Below are positions 34,601 through 41,882 of a stretch of DNA of 64,000 bases, in pieces (within the stretch, counting starts at the first letter, position 1; each line of letters opens with the position of its first letter). The notes beneath the pieces were generated by a model that was not told where the DNA came from, made no database searches, and saw only the letters and a program-made list of their open reading frames with translations. This DNA comes from Chloroflexota bacterium (GTDB taxonomy: Bacteria; Chloroflexota; UBA11872). A program made the position numbers and the translations under genes. The DNA lies in the NCBI GenBank assembly GCA_026707585.1, contig JAPOWQ010000035.1, positions 38,961-102,960 of the forward strand, written 5' to 3'.

Positions 34601-35199
34601 TAGTCGATGCGATTCTCGATCGTTCGGACCGAAAAACTCAGCACCCGCCAGACGCCGTCAGGGCAGCTCCAGGTATCCAGTTTGGTCACGTCGCTCAGCG
34701 TCTCCGGATCCAGATCACCCTCGTCGTCCAGGCGAGCGGCAATCTGCGCCAGGGGCGTCCCCGTCGGGTAGCGGCCCTCGAGCGCGACCTCCGCCGGACC
34801 CTCAACCTCGTGGATCATGCGCGTGAGCGTCTTGGCGTAATGCTGGCTGCCCTGCGACAGCACAGCCGACTCCGTTTGCCCGTGCCGGCCACCTGGCGAT
34901 CCGGCGGGACCGCTGGGCCACGCGTACTCGTCATAGATCCAGGTCTTGAGACCGGCCTCCCGCCCTTTACGGATCACGAAGTCCACCGCATCCCACCAGC
35001 GGTCGCCGAAATAGGGCGTTTGCAGGCTCTCGCGGGCGTGCATGAACACGCCGCCAATTCCCTTGTCCGCAAACTCTTTGATCTGGCGCCCTAGCTCGGC
35101 TTCGTGCAGCCGTCCGTTCCAAAACCAGAGCGCCAGTGGGGCGTATTCGCGGTCTGGCTGGCCTACGGCCGCTCGCAAACGATCAAGTGCTCGGCTCAC
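31678..35199 (-). CDS. Large glycoside hydrolase, GH106-like (alpha-L-rhamnosidase type)
   Basis: 1173 residues, GTG start at 35199. The N-terminus has the family pattern LALWFWNGRLHEAELGRQIK, then GIGGVFMHARESLQT and WIYDEYAWPSGPAG. The middle includes RVDNRSA-like sandwich segments, and the C-terminal third contains galactose-binding-like jelly rolls (YERSFELTAEQ, WAPYRFDLSGF). This fits GH106 (PF17132), known for rhamnosidases. There is no signal peptide, so the substrate is probably imported. A clear minus-strand promoter lies at 35334-35363. Its neighbours do not specify the sugar. Confidence 0.82.
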   Translation of the reverse strand: MSRALDRLRAAVGQPDREYAPLALWFWNGRLHEAELGRQIKEFADKGIGGVFMHARESLQTPYFGDRWWDAVDFVIRKGREAGLKTWIYDEYAWPSGPAGSPGGRHGQTESAVLSQGSQHYAKTLTRMIHEVEGPAEVALEGRYPTGTPLAQIAARLDDEGDLDPETLSDVTKLDTWSCPDGVWRVLSFSVRTIENRIDYLRPATVKAFLTATYERYGERHKAEFGKGVPGVFFDEPAIAAEPLPWTPELPARFKRDKGYDLLTSLPLLVLRGGNMTVKVRCDFYDTVAALYEEAWFAQISAWCQRRGLEWTGHTEEHVASHPARQGNYFRGMRHLSIPGTDHHGFRYARPRTVQAAEVKPVASIAAMTGRKRVMAEAFGGTGWSVTLDEVRHGANLLAAYGVNMPVLHGLFYSMATAEAADDWPPSLGHQNPYWPHFKSLSDYIARLSAVVAHSRAATTVGVLYPWTSIAANTADGRPNARAREIAAAYEGLIDGLTDASLDVHVVDERFVSHGQARLENGRLRQGALTVTTLILPPTPVISPQAMRRLGAFVRSGGRLIVMGECPSGSSDGGWRHRPITRAIGTLFSDASSAADGAAVGKGRTFRVSEQLPEALERIAQIVSPGTTVKSEADVMVIPRRLDGAEVLMVVNRSASEATATVNTDVPGYPELWNLETGETAPMSVSRSRGRRRFTLELPSHAASIVVFDTSVRASRSRVPRPTRPQLKDLEFKTDWTFVLAGGTPTGQGSIRQFELPVMRVASFSLGAGRLEQLRDPAYDDSDWPETWLAQAGADTIGNWRASWITGVRKHGGWAVTRTSDQHRRLRFLRSIEVTEPPIKAWATFVGVDRVTVYMNGTQLGESEDWSSPVTYNIMPYLRAGQNTIVADVECVSDAPISFLFEGQVDLRSGGSIVVVSDESWDVQAPVREVWSGVAYERDTPLVTWERGGPPVEPWRHIPLLGEPVAFPRTLVYRQRLPVGCVGIGIPNIKGTHKVYVDVRERTPDIQGIYNITTGRLLTVEIEAADFSNGILAPLALFTRPTTIALQPWANFGYGWYSGAGIYERSFELTAEQANSTVTLDLGDVRHHAEVFVNNRRVDVRLWAPYRFDLSGFVQTGSNNLRVRVSNLYANEMRWKRDETKMGDPWHRYWHEDNIDAESLVSGLLGPVQLRVG

Positions 35200-35333
35200 G
35201 GTGGTTCAATCCTGACGGGGGGAGCGCAGGCGGCGCACACAGGCGGTCATCGTCGGCGCCGGCACATGGTCAGAGGCGCGACGTGTGGGTCGGAGGAGTT
35301 CGGAAGATCGTGCCGGAACGGCACAGGGCGGCG

Positions 35334-35363
35334 ATTATAAGAAAAAGTGCCAAATTACGCCAA
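35334..35363 (-). promoter_or_regulatory. Promoter of the GH106-like gene
   Basis: On the minus strand, TTGGCG (35358-35363) and a perfect TATAAT (35334-35339) are separated by 18 bases. The -35 and spacer contain a direct repeat of TTTGGC (ATTTGGCGTAATTTGGCAC). The leader to the GTG start is ~135 bases. The rest of the 314-base gap up to 35513 shows no other feature. Confidence 0.7.
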
Positions 35364-35513
35364 ATCGCTTGACATAACAGGCGTTCTGGCGCGTATCAGC
35401 CAATTTCTTCCCTTCGCCGCCGCTGGCCCGCAACGCACTCCCCGCAGGCCAGCGGCACAGACCCGGCCTACGGATTCGGCGGATGGATAGGCGCCAGACC
35501 TCGCCGCGCTGGT

Positions 35514-36662
35514 TTATTCCACCGGCCAGCCGTCGGGGACGTCGTTGGCGTCCAGGGCCGACTGAATGGCGGCCGCGGCGTCGCTAGTCACCCACCCGGT
35601 CCAGATGCCAGGGTTGCTCTTCAGCCACCAGAGGGCGGCGTCGTTGCTGTTTGCGCCATCGTTTTCCCGCTGCCATTGGGCAATCGTGCTATATACCTCA
35701 ATGTTGAGGCTCCAGGCCCTCAGCATCTCCACCACGTCGGGTGCGCCGGTCAGAACGTCGGGATGCACCGCAATCAGAATCGTCGCGTCCTCATACGCGC
35801 ACGCCTTGGTGGTGAACCAGCATTCGTCGCTGTACTCCGGCTCCTTCAGTCGCACCAGGTCCAACACCAGCGAGGGGTCGTTCGTGCCCCATTGGTATCC
35901 AAGCCAGGGCTCGCGCCGCTCATACGCGCCATACAGGTCGGCATTTGCGGCCGCGCCGTCCCCCGGATTGACGATATGCACATGATCAGCGAGCCCGTAC
36001 GCCTCAATCTGGGCGGCGTTTACTTCCTCGCAGGCCCAGCCGATTACACACGACACCAAGCGCGCTTTGTCGCCGGACTCCGTCGTCCGAAACAATGCTT
36101 TGAACTCTTCTTCTTTCAAGTCCTCCACGCTATCTAAGTCCGGATACTCTTCTTGCAAGTAGGCCGGAATAACAAACGCGGATTGCCAGTCTTTGCCCAG
36201 GCTTTCGCCGATCGGCGTCACTTCACCGGCCGCCACTGCCTCTTCCCAGGCCTCGTCCTGATTCGGCAGCCAGATCTCCATTGTGATATGTGTGTCACCA
36301 CGACGCAGGCCCTGGAATAACGGCAGTGTAGCGCCGAACACTACGTCGGTCGGATACCCATAGCCCTTCTCAACGATATATTGGGCAATCCGGTTTTGAA
36401 TCTGGGCACTGGTCCAGTTGAGGTCGCTAAAGACAAGCTTCTGTTTCTCTCGAGGCGGCGGCTCAACCACTTTCTCGACAACAACTTCCTTGGTAACCAC
36501 CTTCTCGACTTCCTGCGTGACCACCTTTTCGACTATCTTCTCGACTTCCTGCGTTACAATTTTCTCTACGATCTGTGTTTCCCCGCAGGCGGCCGCAAGA
36601 ACGCCGCCTGCAACGCCCATTGTCCCCAGCTGCAGAATTCGCCGCCTACTGACTTGTGTCAT
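35514..36662 (-). CDS. Glycine betaine-type ABC transporter substrate-binding lipoprotein
   Basis: 382 residues from the ATG at 36662 (GGAGG six bases ahead); an upstream ATG adds 21 residues. Tat-style SRRRILQLG and a lipobox ending AAAC are followed by a shorter VEKVV linker (residues ~28-67). The binding domain is OpuAC-like (PF04069), with WTSAQIQNRIAQYIVEKGYGYP and MEIWLPNQDEAW. Aromatic residues fit caging of quaternary amines. It sits last in the operon ATPase-permease-binding protein, after a 233-base gap with its own promoter. Its base composition is visibly less GC-rich than its neighbours, hinting at acquisition. Confidence 0.9.
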   Translation of the reverse strand: MTQVSRRRILQLGTMGVAGGVLAAACGETQIVEKIVTQEVEKIVEKVVTQEVEKVVTKEVVVEKVVEPPPREKQKLVFSDLNWTSAQIQNRIAQYIVEKGYGYPTDVVFGATLPLFQGLRRGDTHITMEIWLPNQDEAWEEAVAAGEVTPIGESLGKDWQSAFVIPAYLQEEYPDLDSVEDLKEEEFKALFRTTESGDKARLVSCVIGWACEEVNAAQIEAYGLADHVHIVNPGDGAAANADLYGAYERREPWLGYQWGTNDPSLVLDLVRLKEPEYSDECWFTTKACAYEDATILIAVHPDVLTGAPDVVEMLRAWSLNIEVYSTIAQWQRENDGANSNDAALWWLKSNPGIWTGWVTSDAAAAIQSALDANDVPDGWPVE

Positions 36663-36800
36663 AGAAAAACCTCCACTCCTGTCATGACGACCTGAACGGC
36701 CATCCACTATTTCTGTCTGCCGCAAGCCGACCTTGCCAATGAAGACTCGTACTATGCACGACAGTGCTTTTTTGCAACCTGCAAGCAGCGCATCATAGTT

Positions 36801-36831
36801 ACACTGTAGCTGGCCAGGTCAACACTGTCAA
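36801..36831 (-). promoter_or_regulatory. Promoter with paired direct repeats ahead of the betaine-binding protein
   Basis: On the minus strand TTGACA (36826-36831) and TACAGT (36803-36808) are spaced by 17 bases. ACACTGT (plus-strand reading) occurs at 36801-36807 and 36822-36828, exactly 21 bases apart, so one copy covers each promoter box. This two-turn spacing is typical of an operator for a regulator binding one face of the helix. Confidence 0.6.
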
Positions 36832-36895
36832 TTCCATGCATAAGGTGCCTGTCGTCTGTCCTATCCTACGTATGTTATTTAGGCGCTTATGGCAA

Positions 36896-37963
36896 TTATC
36901 CGACGGATCGAAGCATCTCCTGCCGGCTGCGTGACACAGCCTGCGTGAGCCGGTCGATGATGATGGCCAGGAATACGATGGACAATCCCGCGATCGCCCC
37001 ATTGCCCGGCTCATTCTTTTGCAGCGCCCGCAGCACGTTGTCACCCAGGCCGCCGGCGGCCACCATGCTGGCGATGGTCACCATGGACAGCGCCATCAGC
37101 GTGGTCTGGTTGATCCCCGCCATGATCGTCGGCAGGGCCATGGGGATCTGAACTTTCGTCAGAATCTGTAACGGCGACGCACCGAAGGACCGCACGGCCT
37201 CAATCGTTTCGCCGGGGACCTGGCGAATCCCCAGGCTCGTCAGGCGGATGACGGGCGGAATCGCGTAGATGATCGTGGCGAAAATCCCGGCCGGCTTCCC
37301 CAGGCCGAAGGCCAGGATGCCCGGCAGCAGATAAACGAAGCTGGGCATGGTTTGCATCGCATCCAGAATCGGGCGCATCAGGTTGTCCGCAAGCTGACTC
37401 CGCGAACTCAGGATTCCCAGCGGCAAGCCCCCCAACACGGCAATCACCACCGCCACCACCATGAGCGCAATGGTGTCGATCATGTTCTCCCACAAGTCCA
37501 TGAAGCCCACGAACAGCAGCGCGGCGGCCGTAAACCCCACCAGCCGCCAGCCACCCGCGGCAAATGAGAGGACCGCAAGCCCGGTGACAATCGCTGGCCA
37601 GGGCACCCACTTGAGTCCGTTCTCAATCCGGACAAGCACAACGTCCACGGCTGCGCTGAGTCCGTCAAACAGCCAGCTGCCGTCCTTCGTAATGCGATTG
37701 ACCGCATCGTCAATGGCCCCGCTGGTGACTTCGCGCACGGTGCGCTCGAGCGTGATGGAGTCACCGCCCGCAGTCGGAATCTCGGAAGTGGACACCGTTG
37801 TTGGGAATCCCATCTCCGTGCCCCACAGCAACAGGCTCACGACCAGCACCAGGCCAACCAGCGCAAGCCCCGCCAGCCAGGCATAGTGGCGCCGAATCAC
37901 GGAGAGCGGCTTGCGCGACGTTGCGGTCATTTCGCCGGGTGGCGCTCTGTCGACCCCAGCCAT
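36896..37963 (-). CDS. Glycine betaine/proline-type ABC transporter permease
   Basis: 355 residues. A cytosolic N-terminus and first helix are followed by a periplasmic loop and a ProW/OpuAB-type core. It has GGLPLGILSSRSQLADNLMRP, MQTMPSFVYLLPGILAFG and the ATPase-contact loop EAVRSFGASPLQILTKVQIP. The ATG at 37963 lies 2 bases after the ATPase stop with GGAG eight bases ahead, so it is in the same operon. Confidence 0.93.
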   Translation of the reverse strand: MAGVDRAPPGEMTATSRKPLSVIRRHYAWLAGLALVGLVLVVSLLLWGTEMGFPTTVSTSEIPTAGGDSITLERTVREVTSGAIDDAVNRITKDGSWLFDGLSAAVDVVLVRIENGLKWVPWPAIVTGLAVLSFAAGGWRLVGFTAAALLFVGFMDLWENMIDTIALMVVAVVIAVLGGLPLGILSSRSQLADNLMRPILDAMQTMPSFVYLLPGILAFGLGKPAGIFATIIYAIPPVIRLTSLGIRQVPGETIEAVRSFGASPLQILTKVQIPMALPTIMAGINQTTLMALSMVTIASMVAAGGLGDNVLRALQKNEPGNGAIAGLSIVFLAIIIDRLTQAVSRSRQEMLRSVG

Positions 37964-37965
37964 GC

Positions 37966-39168
37966 TTAAGTCTCCGGCCCGCCTTCAGCCATGCCCGCCA
38001 GCAACGCTCCGGGGCGGATCTCGCCCAACAACGCTCGCGTGTCGCCCACCACGGCGATCGGATGCCGTGTCTGCGCCGCGATTGGAATAATGTCTTCGAC
38101 GAGAGCGTCAGGTGTCGTGGTCGTGGCCGGATCGATGTCCGCGCCTTCCAGGGTGCTCCGCCGCTCGTCAATGAGCGCAATCACCCGGTCCTTCGTGAGC
38201 AGCCCCCGCAGCGTAAAGTCGCGCCCGATCAGGAACACGGCTTCCAGCTTATGGCTGTCCATGATGTGCAACGCCGCGCGAGGCCCCTGCCGTTCATAAA
38301 CGACCACATCAGACTCCTGCATCACGGCCTTGGCCTGAATGACCTTGGCCCGCGAAACATCCTTCACGAAGTCAGTCACGTACTCGTCCGACGGCAGCGT
38401 CACGATCTCTTCTGGCGAACCCTCCTGGATAATCTCCCCATCCCGCATCACCGCAATTCGGTCGCCAATTTTCAGGGCCTCGTTCAGATCGTGAGTGATA
38501 AATACGATGGTCTTTTTCAGCTTGGTTTGCAGCGAGATAAGTTCGTCCTGCAGCTCCCGTCGTATCAGTGGATCGAGCCCGCTAAACGGCTCGTCCATCA
38601 GCAACATATCGGGGTTGACCGCCAGCGCCCTGGCAAGGCCCACTCGCTGCTGCATGCCGCCGCTCATTTCTCTCGGGCGATAATGCTCCCAGCCGCCGAG
38701 GCCCACGGTTTCGATGCTGTCTGACGCCATCCGATAGCGAGTCTCTTTGTCGACCCCCCGAATCTCAAGTCCAAGGGCCACGTTGTCCAGCACGGAACGA
38801 TGCGGAAGAAGCCCATAGTTCTGAAACACCATCGCGATCTTCTGTCGACGGAACTGCATCAATTGGCTCGTTGAGTAGGAAAGGACATCCTCGCCGTCGA
38901 TGGAAATGCTGCCGCGCGTCGGTTCCACGAGCCTGATCAGGGCGCGCACCAGGGTTGACTTGCCGCTGCCGGAAAGCCCCATGACCACGAAGATCTGTCC
39001 CCGGTCCACGCGAAACGACACGTCCCGCAGCGCAACGACGAGCCCAAGTTCGTCCTGAATCTCACTTCGAGATTTCGGGCCATGGGCGGCATCCAGGGCG
39101 CGTTCCGGCTTGTCGCCAAAGACCTTCCAGAGTCCTTGCACCTCAACCTGCCACGCTGGCTCCTGCAT
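37966..39168 (-). CDS. Glycine betaine/proline-type ABC transporter ATPase with CBS domains
   Basis: 400 residues from the ATG at 39168 (GGGGAG eight bases ahead); longer starts at 39222 and 39291 lack ribosome sites. Walker A is GLSGSGKST, the signature is MSGGMQQRVGLARAL, and Walker B is MLLMDEPFSGLDP, with the H-loop in FITHDLNEAL. The C-terminal ~120 residues form paired CBS modules (LEAVFLIG..FTLRGLLT, HPIAVVGDTRALLGEI), which in OpuAA-type ATPases sense ionic strength or c-di-AMP. First gene of the operon. Confidence 0.94.
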   Translation of the reverse strand: MQEPAWQVEVQGLWKVFGDKPERALDAAHGPKSRSEIQDELGLVVALRDVSFRVDRGQIFVVMGLSGSGKSTLVRALIRLVEPTRGSISIDGEDVLSYSTSQLMQFRRQKIAMVFQNYGLLPHRSVLDNVALGLEIRGVDKETRYRMASDSIETVGLGGWEHYRPREMSGGMQQRVGLARALAVNPDMLLMDEPFSGLDPLIRRELQDELISLQTKLKKTIVFITHDLNEALKIGDRIAVMRDGEIIQEGSPEEIVTLPSDEYVTDFVKDVSRAKVIQAKAVMQESDVVVYERQGPRAALHIMDSHKLEAVFLIGRDFTLRGLLTKDRVIALIDERRSTLEGADIDPATTTTPDALVEDIIPIAAQTRHPIAVVGDTRALLGEIRPGALLAGMAEGGPET

Positions 39169-39397
39169 GGCGGTCACTCCCCGGGACACGCGGTGGGGCT
39201 GCGCGTACTCGGTGGTCGACATCGCCGCAACGCCAGTCGCCGTCGCGGCCAGACCGGCCGCGCGGGCCGCCCGCTCTCGCATTGCCTGCACTTGAACACG
39301 GCACCCGCCTGAAGGGGAACCAGACTCGCCCCATACTGCCCCAAGCGTTCGCGGTTTTCATGAATCGGCCGCCAATGCCCGTGGCGGGAAGGCTCGC

Positions 39398-40336
39398 ATG
39401 ACAGAATCCAATGCGGATTCAGCCATAAGGCATAGCGGGAATGACGATGCTCCGCAGCCGCCCGGGATGACTATTGGGCCGGCGCCCGTCCCCGACGACC
39501 GGGCCGTGCAGGCTATGGTGGACATGCTGGCCGACGACGATCCGGCCATCCGTGCGCGAGTCATCCTCCACCTCGCGCAAGCTGGCCAGCGCGCGGTTAC
39601 CGCGTTAATGGCGGCCGAACGAACCACCGCTCACCCGCACCGCATTGCCGAGGTCCTGGCTGCAATTCACCGAGAACATGCCCTCGGAGCGCTCGACCGG
39701 TTCCGCTCCCTGGAACCAGCAGGTGCGGCCGAAACAGGTGCGCTCCTGGTGGCTCAGGTGCAGCATCCGCACATCGACACGCACGAGCTTCTTCAATTCC
39801 TCGACCAACTGGCAGACGCGGCGCCGGCTCCGGTGCGGGAATCCGACCCGGAGCGCGCGCTCCGGAGCCTGGCCGTCTACCTGTCCTCCGTGTGCGGCTT
39901 CGACGGCGCTCGAACCGACTACCCCAACCCCGCGAACAGCCTGCTGGACCAGGTCGTCAAGCGCCGGATCGGTCTGCCAATCAGTCTCGCCGTCGTCTAC
40001 CTGGCCGTGGCCCGGCGGGTCGGGATGCCCCTGGAGGGTGTGGGCCTGCCCGCCCACTTCGTGCTGCGCCACCCTGGCGCCGCAGATCCCCAATATCTGG
40101 ATCCCTTCAATCGGGCGCGGTTGCTCTACGAAGACGAATGCGGGGCGATCGTACGGGCCCACGGCGTTACGCTGCGGCGCCACCACCTGGCTGCGGTCAG
40201 TCCGCAGGAGATTGCCGCGCGTATCTGTCGCAATCTCATCCTGGCGTATCGCCGGCAGCAGGACCACGAGCGCGAGGACCTGGCCCGCGACGCGCATCGC
40301 CGGCTGCGTCCCGGCCAGGACCTGCTGACGGTATGA
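39398..40336 (+). CDS. SirB1/transglutaminase-core2 family protein
   Basis: 312 residues. The N-terminal ~110 look like HEAT-type helices (DDDPAIRARVILHLAQAGQRA). The conserved core is YLSSVCGFDGARTDYPNPAN, then RRIGLPISLAVVYLAVARR and VGLPAHFVLRH, typical of Transglut_core2 (PF13369). The family is unrelated to cysteine catalysis in most members, and the role is unknown. The end TATGA overlaps an ATG that would couple it to the next gene, but that ATG is out of frame with the methyltransferase. Confidence 0.85.
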   Translation: MTESNADSAIRHSGNDDAPQPPGMTIGPAPVPDDRAVQAMVDMLADDDPAIRARVILHLAQAGQRAVTALMAAERTTAHPHRIAEVLAAIHREHALGALDRFRSLEPAGAAETGALLVAQVQHPHIDTHELLQFLDQLADAAPAPVRESDPERALRSLAVYLSSVCGFDGARTDYPNPANSLLDQVVKRRIGLPISLAVVYLAVARRVGMPLEGVGLPAHFVLRHPGAADPQYLDPFNRARLLYEDECGAIVRAHGVTLRRHHLAAVSPQEIAARICRNLILAYRRQQDHEREDLARDAHRRLRPGQDLLTV

Positions 40337-40379
40337 GCCCGCCATCCGCCGGTCGCGCACGGCCGAGTGCAGCCGTCCG

Positions 40380-41147
40380 CTGAACGACCGGCCGCCGACC
40401 CGCGTTGGCTTTCACGACTGGCAGCTCGGGCTAATCGACGTCCGCCGCGTCTACGCCGCGCTGGACGTGGGTTGCGGCGAAGGGCGCATGGCTGAGGCCT
40501 TGCGGGCCCGGGCTGCGCCCGGCGCCTGGATCGTGGCCCTTGACGTGCAGCCCAACGCAGTAGCCCTCACGCAGGCGCGGCACCGGGTTGATGGCGTGCA
40601 AGCCAGCATCGAGTCCCTGCCGCTGAGCGCCGGACAGTTTGAGCTCGCGACCGCCGGGCACGTGCTGCCGTCCGCGTCGGATATCCCGCGCGCCGTGCGC
40701 GAGCTACGCCGCGTGCTGTCCTCCGGCGGCGTCCTGCTCGCCAGCGCCGACAGCGCCTCGTCCGGCCGGCGACTGCTCCACTGGCACGTGGAGGCCTGCC
40801 GGCGGGCCGGCCTGGCCGATCAAGCCAGGCGGGCTGCCGCGCCCTCGGCCCGCCGCAGGTTCACATTGGAAAACGGCGCCCAAACGCTGTCTCGCAGCTT
40901 CACTACCGTGCGCGTTCATGCCCGAGACAACCTGCTGGCGTTCCCTTCGGTGGACGCGCTGCTGCGCCGCTACGTCAGCGGGCTGCACCTGCGCGGCGCG
41001 GCCGCCGTGGACAGTCCGGGCGCCGTCAACGCGCTCGCCGACCGGTTGCACCCGCACCTACGCGACCTCGCGACTGCCGCCGCCGAACCGGATGGCCGCG
41101 TGCTCGTGCCTCGCCGTTCCGGGTGCTTCGTTGCTCGGGCCGTGTAG
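40380..41147 (+). CDS. SAM-dependent methyltransferase with no canonical start codon (possible frameshift)
   Basis: About 255 residues if read from CTG at 40380. Protein-like sequence (RVGFHDWQLGLIDVRRVYA) leads straight into motif I, LDVGCGEGRMAEAL, followed by ALDVQPNAV and VRELRRVLSSGGVLLAS. The GTG at 40467 lies inside motif I and cannot be the true start. The frame back to the stop at 40326 holds no ATG, GTG or TTG. An ATG at 40333, overlapping the previous stop (ATGA), opens a frame that ends at TGA 40381-40383; a single -1 shift there would join it to the methyltransferase. Confidence 0.7.
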   Translation: MNDRPPTRVGFHDWQLGLIDVRRVYAALDVGCGEGRMAEALRARAAPGAWIVALDVQPNAVALTQARHRVDGVQASIESLPLSAGQFELATAGHVLPSASDIPRAVRELRRVLSSGGVLLASADSASSGRRLLHWHVEACRRAGLADQARRAAAPSARRRFTLENGAQTLSRSFTTVRVHARDNLLAFPSVDALLRRYVSGLHLRGAAAVDSPGAVNALADRLHPHLRDLATAAAEPDGRVLVPRRSGCFVARAV

Positions 41148-41199
41148 TTGTAGACCCTGCAAGTGCTCGCCTAGCCTCACATCCAAGGAGGCATCGATC

Positions 41200-41667
41200 A
41201 TGTCAGATTCAGCACAAACCGGGGTTGGTCAGGCATTCCGAGGACTGGCCGGACTGGCCACGCTGGCCACGCTGCTGGCCACCGTCATCATCACGATTCT
41301 CGGAATCGTCGGCGTCGTTGAGATGGACTGGGTCGTCGCGGATCGGACGATCAGTTTCGCCTACATCGTAGGGGTTGGAGCCGTCGCGCTCAGCCCGCTT
41401 GTTGCCGTTGGAATCGTCAGCGTCAGCATGGGCAACGCAATTGGCGTCGTTGCCGTCGCCGCCGGGTATGCCGGCGGCGTCATTGCCATCTCTGGGGACA
41501 GCGCCAGCGGCATCATTGCCATCAGCGCCGGCGGCCGGGCCAACGGCCTGCTGGTCGGCATCGGCGATGAGGCCCGGGGCGTGCTGGCTCTGGCCTACTC
41601 GGGCCGGACGGCCGGGGCCTTTGGTAACTGGCCGGCATGGCCCGGCGGCGAGACCTCGTCGGACTAG
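41200..41667 (+). CDS. Small membrane protein with Gly/Ala/Ile-rich repeats
   Basis: 155 residues from the ATG at 41200 with a strong AAGGAGG site ahead. A helix LATLATLLATVIITILGIVGVV is followed by a short loop and a long stretch of repeating units, such as GVVAVAAGYAGGVIAISGDS and ASGIIAISAGGRANGLLVGI. These alternate hydrophobic triplets with Gly and polar turns about every 16-18 residues, more like a beta-solenoid or glycine-zipper bundle than ordinary helices. No family is recognised. Confidence 0.65.
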   Translation: MSDSAQTGVGQAFRGLAGLATLATLLATVIITILGIVGVVEMDWVVADRTISFAYIVGVGAVALSPLVAVGIVSVSMGNAIGVVAVAAGYAGGVIAISGDSASGIIAISAGGRANGLLVGIGDEARGVLALAYSGRTAGAFGNWPAWPGGETSSD

Positions 41668-41882
41668 CCCGGGGCAGCATCGCGACGCCCCGCGTCCCGT
41701 ATGGCGTCAGGCTCGGCACGAGCTGCGTTGTGGCCTGAGGCGCGCCCTCCCGGCGGCCAGGCCCGAACGGACTACAATCCGAGGGACGCCGGGGCGTCGG
41801 GCGCACGCCTTCCGGGCGGCCGGCGGCGGCGGGCACGGGTTCCGTCGCTCGCTGGAACTGTCCGGACCCGCGAACAGGATTA

